Source: Granulicella sp. S156 (GTDB lineage Bacteria; Acidobacteriota; Terriglobia; Terriglobales; Acidobacteriaceae). Taken from it: a stretch of 56,726 nucleotides of DNA. Made by a program: the position numbers and the translations under genes. Positions 50,778 through 56,726 of the stretch are shown piece by piece (positions within the stretch are counted from its first letter, which is position 1; every line of letters starts with the position of its first letter). The stretch lies in the NCBI RefSeq assembly GCF_009766105.1, contig NZ_LMUH01000007.1, positions 1 to 56,726 on the forward strand, written 5' to 3'. A model generated the notes under the pieces. The model saw only the letters and a list, made by a program, of their open reading frames with translations, was not told the origin of the DNA and ran no database searches.

Positions 50778-52790
50778 ATGCATATGCCCCCTCCAGTAGA
50801 TTTTGCAGACTTTGAGATCGTTCACGAACATTTACAAGAGATGGAAAGGAACCTGGAAAAAGAGTTCAACAGGTTGGATAGTACTGTGCAGTCTTTGGTG
50901 CCCACACCTCAATCAGACGATTTCATTACCAAGTACGGCAACAGACCCTGGGCCGCGGCTGGCACTGCCGCGAAGGCGGGTGTCGGTGAACTGAAGAACG
51001 GCGCGCTCCTTGTCATGAAAGGCGACACCATGGGCGGGACTGCGGCCATTCTGAGCGGCATTGGGTCGGTCTCCGGTCTTATGTCATTGGCCGGGCCGGT
51101 GGGAGCCATCATAGCTGGCGTCATGGCCATCTTTACCGCGATCATCTCGGCGGTCCTCGATGCGCTGAAGCCGGCTACGCGCTCACTGGAAGACAAGATC
51201 AAGGGCATGCTCACCGACGAGACGCTCAAGGTCGATCGCGACATTCTCTACGGCGCCTATGAGAGTTGGGCCACGATTCAGGTCGAGCTCTCGTCGCTGG
51301 TTCAGGCTCGTGAACAGGCCGCGAAATCTATTCAAAATGACCTGACCCAAACCGACCCGAACAAAAAGCTCTCTGCCACGGCCCTGGCGGAGCAAATCAA
51401 GATCGCTGGTGGAATGTCGTGGACAAAGCTGACCAACTATTCAGGTTGGCGCGATCACCAGAAGACTATCTTCACCACCTTTTCTGCACTCTCCAGCCGT
51501 AAAGGACAGCACTCCAAGGAGTGGATGCCGCTCTACGATCTAACCATTCAATATGCCCTCAACTTCTGGGTTGGATTTACCAGCATGGCAGCGTTGGTGG
51601 ACCATAACGGAGCAGAGACATATCGCGTGGCGCGCGAGACACTGGCAAAGCAGTTGCGCGACGAACTGTATGGGAGCCACTTTGCTTCGCTGAACGAAGG
51701 CGCTCTTTGGGCGATTTACTATTCGGGCCCTCCCTCCTTTGAATCGGCAGGCTATTCTCCCTATATCCTCGCTGCACACAACAATCTCTATCAATTCAGT
51801 GGCGTCTTCGGTGAAGGCGCAGTGCTGACCCAGGAAAATCTGGGCGGACAAGTGGTGTCTTTTGCCGTGTCTTCTGGCGGCACCATTTTTTCTGTTGGAA
51901 AAATCGACGGCTACAGACTCTGCGCAGGCCGGGGAAAGGCCGACGACAGTCCGGGGTGGAGGATCGAACCGAACAAACGGCTCTCCGATCAGGTATTTAT
52001 TGGTGAAAGACACGATGGGATCATCAAGGTGATCTCCCTGCACACGAACGGACATAACTTCACCGTCTTCGACTACGACGATGGGATCGGCAAGAGCTAC
52101 GAAAATAATCCCACGGCCTGGACTCCCAATGACCGGCGCTGGCTGAGCCACAAGACCTATGGGATACCTGACGGAAAGACCATCCTGTCTCTGGCGGTCG
52201 ATCCCCGCTCGCTGATCTATGGAGAACCTCTCGCCTTTTACGCCTTTGCGCTGGACGAATCTGGCGGCGGCAACTGCTACCGGTACACGCTTGACGAGAC
52301 CAAGGGCTACATCGCCGATGCTCAAATCTTTCACGAGACCTGGATGACGCACGAACAGATTAGAGTGGAGACCTTTGACGTCGGGCCCAGGGCAAACCGC
52401 AGCCAAATCAGTCCCTGCACCGTTTCCTGCACCGGCAATGGGATCTTCGCTCAGGTAGGCAACATGGCCTGGGTGTTTGAGCGCTCGGGAGATCACACTT
52501 GGCGAAAGTGGAATTTGCCGAATTACTTCGATGACTCCAGCCTGACCTTCCATCAGGCATACGGAGGCGACGATGGGGCCTTTGTGTGCATAACCAACAA
52601 GGGACTACGCATGCGCTACTGGAATGTGGAGACAAAACAGCCTGCCTTCGCCCGAGAGGACAAGATACAGACGGTTCGGTTCGTCCGGCAGGCCTCTCGC
52701 CAGGCAGACGTCATGCTCGAGCTGCTGGCAAGTATGGAATCGGTAGTTACGCAGGCGGCCAACGCGCAGGCGGTCGAGGCGCTGGCGTAA
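50778..52790 (+). CDS. Large protein resembling an alpha-pore-forming toxin with a C-terminal propeller or lectin-like part
   Basis: The protein is 670 residues; ATG 50778, or 50784 which is better spaced from AAGGA. No signal peptide. Residues about 1-50 are a charged helix (EHLQEMERNLEKEFNRLDST). Residues about 85-130 form a Gly/Ala-rich hydrophobic hairpin (GGTAAILSGIGSVSGLMSLA, then PVGAIIAGVMAIFTAIISAV), flanked by amphipathic helices to about residue 300. The second half is beta-rich with repeated W, Y and G motifs (GGGNCYRYTLDETKGYI, NMAWVFERSGDHTWRKW). This layout recalls helical-bundle toxins with a binding domain (Cry- or ClyA-like). No family is certain. Confidence 0.6.
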   Translation: MHMPPPVDFADFEIVHEHLQEMERNLEKEFNRLDSTVQSLVPTPQSDDFITKYGNRPWAAAGTAAKAGVGELKNGALLVMKGDTMGGTAAILSGIGSVSGLMSLAGPVGAIIAGVMAIFTAIISAVLDALKPATRSLEDKIKGMLTDETLKVDRDILYGAYESWATIQVELSSLVQAREQAAKSIQNDLTQTDPNKKLSATALAEQIKIAGGMSWTKLTNYSGWRDHQKTIFTTFSALSSRKGQHSKEWMPLYDLTIQYALNFWVGFTSMAALVDHNGAETYRVARETLAKQLRDELYGSHFASLNEGALWAIYYSGPPSFESAGYSPYILAAHNNLYQFSGVFGEGAVLTQENLGGQVVSFAVSSGGTIFSVGKIDGYRLCAGRGKADDSPGWRIEPNKRLSDQVFIGERHDGIIKVISLHTNGHNFTVFDYDDGIGKSYENNPTAWTPNDRRWLSHKTYGIPDGKTILSLAVDPRSLIYGEPLAFYAFALDESGGGNCYRYTLDETKGYIADAQIFHETWMTHEQIRVETFDVGPRANRSQISPCTVSCTGNGIFAQVGNMAWVFERSGDHTWRKWNLPNYFDDSSLTFHQAYGGDDGAFVCITNKGLRMRYWNVETKQPAFAREDKIQTVRFVRQASRQADVMLELLASMESVVTQAANAQAVEALA

Positions 52791-53631
52791 GTTGCCAGCT
52801 ATAGGCGGGCGACCCAGGTCTGCGTTGGAACAAAAGTCGGTGCCCCACATCTCGCGCTTGAGATGTGGGGTTGCAGGATGACGGTCGTGTGTTCTTCAGC
52901 CTTTAAAGCGCTGAAGGCGCGGCATATCCCAGCCTGGGGCGCAAGCCCCAGGTAAGAGACCTAACAAGGTATCAAGGGCTGAAAGCCCGATATATCTCGT
53001 CTGAACCCTCCCACAAATTGTCATCTCGACCGGAGGCACGCTTTTGCGCCGTAGTGGAGAGACCTGCAGTTTGCCAGGCACGGTAGTTTCGCGCTCTGCG
53101 TCAGGGCTCGCGCCCCCGGTGTATGGCCTAACAATAGATCAAGGGCTGAAAGCCCAATATATCTCGTCTGCACTGGCGAGGTATGCACCACCCACAGCGC
53201 GAAGCGCAAACCGTGACGCTTCCGCGTCGCGGGACGGAGTAGCCGTAGCCTTTAGGCTACGGAATAAAGCCACGCAAGAATCGGGCTTTAGCCCCGGGCC
53301 GTTTGTTCGCAGTCGAAAGAAAGCCCGGGCTTAAAAACCCCGGCACCCTCCGTCTCCCTAACGGCCGGCGCCCCACACGTACACTACATCATTTGGGTGC
53401 TTATGAGACACGCTCAAGCGCCTGTCATCAAACTTCCCTTAGAGCCAGATCGAACTGTGCAAACAGTTTGTTGAAGCACAGACTTGGAAAAAACCTTTCC
53501 AATGCAAACTCTCACATCTCACAAACGAGAGGGGTGGCACCCACTTCTAAGAAAGCGATCCGAGATCTGGGCCACCCGCCCTATCCTCGCCTTCTCGCGA
53601 CAATACGCCGGACACCGCAATGGGGTTGTGC
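52791..53631. repeat. Long intergenic stretch with repeats C, B, D and F
   Basis: A GTGCCCCACATCTCGCGCTT, GAGATGTGGGG hairpin at about 52840-52868 (a relative is at 46150-46185), C at about 52908-53000 and 53135-53190, B at about 53230-53300, D at about 53370-53400 and F at 53429-53564. No gene is convincing. Confidence 0.65.
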
Positions 53632-53796
53632 CTACTCCCTTGGTTTTAAAATCGCTCCTGCGAGGGCTGCGAATATCGGAATCGAAGCTGTAAGGCCGAT
53701 AAGCCAAGCAATAGGATGGTGTGAAAACTTCAGAGCACAGTAAGCTGCAATCAAAAGGACCACCGCGTATATCCCTATACCAGTTGACTGTCGCAT
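53632..53796 (-). CDS. 54-residue membrane protein
   Basis: ATG 53796 is preceded by CGGAGACTTCC and the frame ends at TAG 53632. Two hydrophobic segments are present: IGIYAVVLLIAAYCALKF and a second one, AWLIGLTASIPIFAALAG, with a short KPRE tail. Such small two-helix proteins may be membrane stress or toxin-like peptides. No family recognised. It stands alone between repeats. Confidence 0.6.
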   Translation of the reverse strand: MRQSTGIGIYAVVLLIAAYCALKFSHHPIAWLIGLTASIPIFAALAGAILKPRE

Positions 53797-54175
53797 GGAA
53801 GTCTCCGTACAGGGTCTAAGTATACAGAGCAGCCGATTAGGGCGGTTCTCAACTCCTCGGCTTCGCCCGATACCACTTCAGCCCTCGCCTTCTCTTCATG
53901 CGATTGCCCTGCTAACATTCGCGCTAACCTTCAAGACCCACCCACCGGTGGTGGTCGCGGCAATCTCCATGGTTGGCCACATATATCTACAACAGATCGA
54001 GCTAATTCGATCCACAGAAAGAAGTTACTGCAGCAGTAGCTTCCTATTCACATCTTTTCTGCGCCGCACTATCGGTGAATTAACCCGAACTCACTTGCCA
54101 ATCCAGTCCTGATTCAAGGACTCTCTGGTAGGTAATACCATTCATAGAATTCATAATTTATTACGGAGTAAGCTG
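53797..54175. other. Intergenic stretch upstream of the malectin-like gene
   Basis: No repeat family is obvious. A plus-strand frame (53795-54112) exists but has no ribosome site or motif. An AT-rich stretch (CATAGAATTCATAATTTATT) lies at about 54144-54163, just upstream of the exported gene, and may hold its promoter. Confidence 0.4.
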
Positions 54176-54850
54176 ATGAAAGATAAGGTCCGCAGACCCC
54201 TTAGGGGCGCTCGTTCGCTATTCGTTCTGGTTGCCGGTGTGCTCCTCTCTGGTGCATCTCTCTTGAGTACGCCTCTATCGGTGGAGGCAATGGCCGGAGC
54301 AACGCCGGTCTCTGCACGGATGAACGCGGCTATGGCAAATGGTTTTCAAACAACTGCAGATTGCACGCCAGCCTTACGCGTGGGAGATGTATTCGCAATT
54401 AACGCAGGTGGTTCTGCTGCAGGTTGTTTCTCCGCGGATTCGAACTTCGCCGGTGGTAGCATTTACTCGAACACTAGCCAGCCGATACTTTTTGGAGAAG
54501 CTGCTAGTTTCCCAGTTCCCGCTCAGGTTTACCAGGACGAGCGCGAAGGTAGTCAATTCAGCTACATCTTTACCGGGCTCCAGCCTGGTATCACGTATGC
54601 GGAGATACTACACTTTGCTGAGTTGTACTGGACCTTGCCAGGGCAGCGAGAGTTCAATGTCGCGATCAATGGGACCCAGGTACTGCAAAATTTTGACATA
54701 GTTGCAACTGCCGGATATCCCTTCCGGGCAGTAGATGAGGCTTTTTTCGTACGAGCCGATGCCAACGGAAATATCGAAATCGACTTCTCTAGAGGTGCTG
54801 TTGATCAGCCGCTGATCAGCGGCATCGAGATAGTAGCTGATACTGACTGA
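54176..54850 (+). CDS. Exported malectin-like protein
   Basis: The protein is 224 residues with a signal peptide (residues about 12-38: RSLFVLVAGVLLSGASLLS). The mature part matches malectin-like carbohydrate-binding domains: VFAINAGGSAAGCFSADSNF, YQDEREGSQFSYIFTG, YAEILHFAELYWTLPGQREF, NVAINGTQVLQNFDIVATAG and a final IEIDFSRG. It probably binds a sugar in the periplasm or outside. It stands alone. Confidence 0.88.
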   Translation: MKDKVRRPLRGARSLFVLVAGVLLSGASLLSTPLSVEAMAGATPVSARMNAAMANGFQTTADCTPALRVGDVFAINAGGSAAGCFSADSNFAGGSIYSNTSQPILFGEAASFPVPAQVYQDEREGSQFSYIFTGLQPGITYAEILHFAELYWTLPGQREFNVAINGTQVLQNFDIVATAGYPFRAVDEAFFVRADANGNIEIDFSRGAVDQPLISGIEIVADTD

Positions 54851-55632
54851 TCAGCGAACGGCGGGTCGCCCACACGTACCTCGAACCCCTTCGCCACCCC
54901 ATTCATGATGGCCTCATCGTCATGAATGGGGTGGCGACAACATTGTGGGGCACCCAACTCCAGCCTCTTGTCGTTGCTCTTGCTTTTCTTTTTGTCATTC
55001 CCGCAGGCCGGGGTCCCTGGAGAGCGCGCTCTTTGCTCGCTGCGGTGGGAGCGAATCTGCTTTTGCTCTTGGGAGTAGCAGCGGCCTTTAGGCCGCGGAA
55101 TAAAACCACGCAAGAATCGGGCTTTAGCCCCGGGCCATTTGTTTGCAGCCGCAAGTAAAGCCCGTACCCCACGTCTGAGTTGGAACAAAAGCGAATGCCC
55201 ACACCTTGAGGAAGTGCGCAAAATCCGCAGAGTCGCACATCACCCAGCCCCAAAGGCGCGGCATATCCCAGCCTGGGGCGCAAGCCCCAGGGAAATGTCA
55301 GGCTGAAGCCCCTTCCTACCTGCCGGAGGCTGGAGTGCAGCGCGAAGCGCGAAACGACGGAATTGTCTTCTTTTGTGGTGGCGAAACAAGCCGCCCCAGC
55401 CACAGACACATCCTTGGCGATTCCCGTACAGACTTGGCAGAGACCTTGTCGCCGCAAACTCCGCCGGTCTACCAGCGGATCGTCAACAACAGTCGGAAGC
55501 GCCACATTATCCGGGGCGTGGGCTTTTTGACTGCATAAACAACCGTTCGAATCCAGCATCGAGAATACGCGGAGCCACTACCAATCCACTCTCCTTGTCA
55601 TTCTACTAGTAGAAGATGTATGCTCCCCTTGC
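54851..55632. repeat. Long intergenic stretch with repeats D, A, B, C and G
   Basis: D at about 54868-54940 with a hairpin (ATTCATGATGG, CATCGTCATGAAT), A variant at about 54993-55065, B at about 55072-55140, C at about 55240-55295 and G at 55321-55465. The PadR operator is at the right end. No gene is seen. Confidence 0.65.
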
Positions 55633-55646
55633 ATGTCTACTAGAAG
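55601..55646. promoter_or_regulatory. PadR operator
   Basis: The perfect palindrome TTCTACTAGTAGAA (55601-55614) lies 18 bp before the PadR start; a related TCTACTAGAAG (55636-55646) overlaps the first codons. Confidence 0.65.
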
Positions 55647-55980
55647 CGACAACACGCGAGTTGAACTCCTTCAGGGAACTCTCGATTTGCTGATATTACG
55701 AACTCTCATTCTGGGGCCGGTACACGGTCACGCGATTGCGAAAGCGATCGAGCGGAATTCAGAAGACGTGCTTGTGGTTGAGCAAGGCTCCCTTTATCCA
55801 GCACTTCACCGGCTGATGAAGAGAAACTTCATCTCCGCTGAGGATGGTATCTCCGAGAACAATCGTAAAGCGAGATTCTACCGTTTGACGGCAAAGGGAA
55901 AGAAGCAACTTGCTCTGGAGACGACTCGCTGGGAAAAGTTAGTACGCGCAATCGGTCAAGTTCTCCAGCCGAATAGTTAG
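55633..55980 (+). CDS. PadR-family regulator
   Basis: The protein is 115 residues with a complete PadR winged helix: [72 protein letters not shown]. It is 10 bp ahead of an ADOP-type permease gene, the common acidobacterial pairing, and should repress that operon. Confidence 0.93.
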   Translation: MSTRSDNTRVELLQGTLDLLILRTLILGPVHGHAIAKAIERNSEDVLVVEQGSLYPALHRLMKRNFISAEDGISENNRKARFYRLTAKGKKQLALETTRWEKLVRAIGQVLQPNS

Positions 55981-55990
55981 GAGGTAAGCG

Positions 55991-56726
55991 ATGCGGAAGC
56001 AGACACCCTTAGACCATTTGGATCAGGATATCCAGGATCATCTTGACGCTATGACGCAAGAGTATCTAGATCGCGGGATGAACCCAAATGAGGCACGGCG
56101 CGCAGCACGGCGGGCTTTCGGAAACCTATCGCTCATCCGTCAGGAGACCTACAACGTATGGCATCCCGTCTGGATACAGCAACTCCTACAAGATCTCAAA
56201 TATGCATTCCGATCCTTGTTGCGCAACCGCAGATTCGCTGGAACAGTGATTTTCACACTTGCCCTTGCGATTGGTATGAACACCGCTGTCTTTAGTGTCA
56301 TCGAGGCAGTATTGGTTCGACCGCTGTCTTACCCCGAGGCCAGTCGGCTTGCATGGCTAGCAGCCTTTGATCGGGACTATCAACCTGAAAATGACAACTG
56401 GATAGAACGTGCTGATTACACGGCCTGGAGCAAACAAACCCGAGCATTCGAGAAAACTGCCGCATACGGCAATAGAGACTTGGCTGTGATGATCCATGGA
56501 GAAACCGGTCAGGATCGAGTCCTGTCTCTGGCGGGCGACTTCTGGGACTTAACTGGCGCTCAGCCCGAGTTGGGTCGGCTGTTCCGACCTGCGGAGACTC
56601 ACGCCATGGTGATATCAGATGCAATGTATCAGCGAACTTTTCATGGAGATTCTTCGGTCATAGGTCAAGTTGTAACAGTGAATGATTATCCCTTTACGAT
56701 TGTGGGGGTTCTAAACAAACACTTCC
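55991..56726 (+). CDS. ADOP-type MacB/FtsX permease, cut by the window edge
   Basis: The gene starts at ATG 55991, behind TTAGGAGGTAAGCG, and runs off the window (about 245 residues visible). The N-terminal soluble part (residues about 1-60) has the permease prefix domain: DIQDHLDAMTQEYLDRGM, NPNEARRAARRAFGNLSLIR. Then come QDLKYAFRSLLRNRRFAGTV, a membrane helix (FTLALAIGMNTAVFSVI) and the MacB-like periplasmic domain (VRPLSYPEASRLAWL). This fits acidobacterial duplicated orphan permeases. Substrate unknown. Confidence 0.9.
   Translation, partial: MRKQTPLDHLDQDIQDHLDAMTQEYLDRGMNPNEARRAARRAFGNLSLIRQETYNVWHPVWIQQLLQDLKYAFRSLLRNRRFAGTVIFTLALAIGMNTAVFSVIEAVLVRPLSYPEASRLAWLAAFDRDYQPENDNWIERADYTAWSKQTRAFEKTAAYGNRDLAVMIHGETGQDRVLSLAGDFWDLTGAQPELGRLFRPAETHAMVISDAMYQRTFHGDSSVIGQVVTVNDYPFTIVGVLNKHF

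Noticed and set aside
53795..54112. 105-codon plus-strand frame
   Set aside because: No ribosome site or recognisable motif; low-complexity Ser/Leu/Pro composition.

Overview
The window looks like a chromosomal stretch of an Acidobacteriota bacterium of the Terriglobia (Acidobacteriaceae) type. The clade-typical families are two proteins of the TIGR03435 kind, an acidobacterial VWFA-related secreted protein, a carboxypeptidase-regulatory/TonB-type receptor, PadR genes paired with membrane proteins (one an ADOP-type MacB/FtsX permease), a winged-helix/TolB-propeller regulator, and a dense set of interspersed intergenic repeats. No species can be named from the sequence alone.

1-18.8 kb is a phage-derived element with every gene on the minus strand. 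In transcription order it carries a small phage gene, a terminase small subunit with a duplicated HTH-like unit, the terminase large subunit, a small membrane protein, a Sec-exported fibre-like protein, a tRNA-like gene, a RelE/HigB-HigA type toxin-antitoxin operon with two extra genes, a P22-sized portal protein, a GH104 lysozyme fusion followed by an exported partner, a small protein, a scaffold-like protein, a second fusion ending in a ParB-like domain, a pentapeptide-repeat protein and a membrane-anchored small protein. No coat, tail or integrase gene is visible. The block lies between two imperfect direct repeats of 169 bp (249-417 and 18637-18805). Two of its proteins share an N-terminal module of about 70 residues but have unrelated C-terminal domains, and each is followed by one or two candidate immunity genes. 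This polymorphic-effector layout inside a headful-type phage cassette is the strongest candidate for something undescribed. The tRNA-like gene is also unusual: a class II (long variable arm) body with G73 and an apparent UAU anticodon.

19-31 kb holds accessory metabolic and resistance-like genes: a RimJ/L-type acetyltransferase, a hexapeptide acetyltransferase, a TetR/SDR divergent pair with two operators, a TetR-controlled operon of two FAD monooxygenases (the second TetX-like), a VWA protein, a TlpA-like thioredoxin divergent from a PadR/membrane-protein pair, an aldo/keto reductase whose Tat leader is out of frame by one base in an A-run, a phosphinothricin-type acetyltransferase and a Lys/Ala-rich histone-H1-like protein with a clear terminator.

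31.8-56.7 kb holds an HMCES/YedK-type SRAP protein, a GNAT, a GH99-like secreted protein, a seven-repeat NHL-type lipoprotein, a GntR(YtrA)-ABC transporter operon, an isochorismatase-fold protein lacking the usual catalytic Cys, a TonB-type receptor flanked by two TIGR03435 proteins, a LysR remnant, a winged-helix/propeller regulator divergent from a 670-residue protein that resembles a pore-forming toxin, a 54-residue membrane protein, a malectin-like exported protein, and a PadR/ADOP pair cut by the right edge. Intergenic regions are filled with recurring repeat families, called A-H here.
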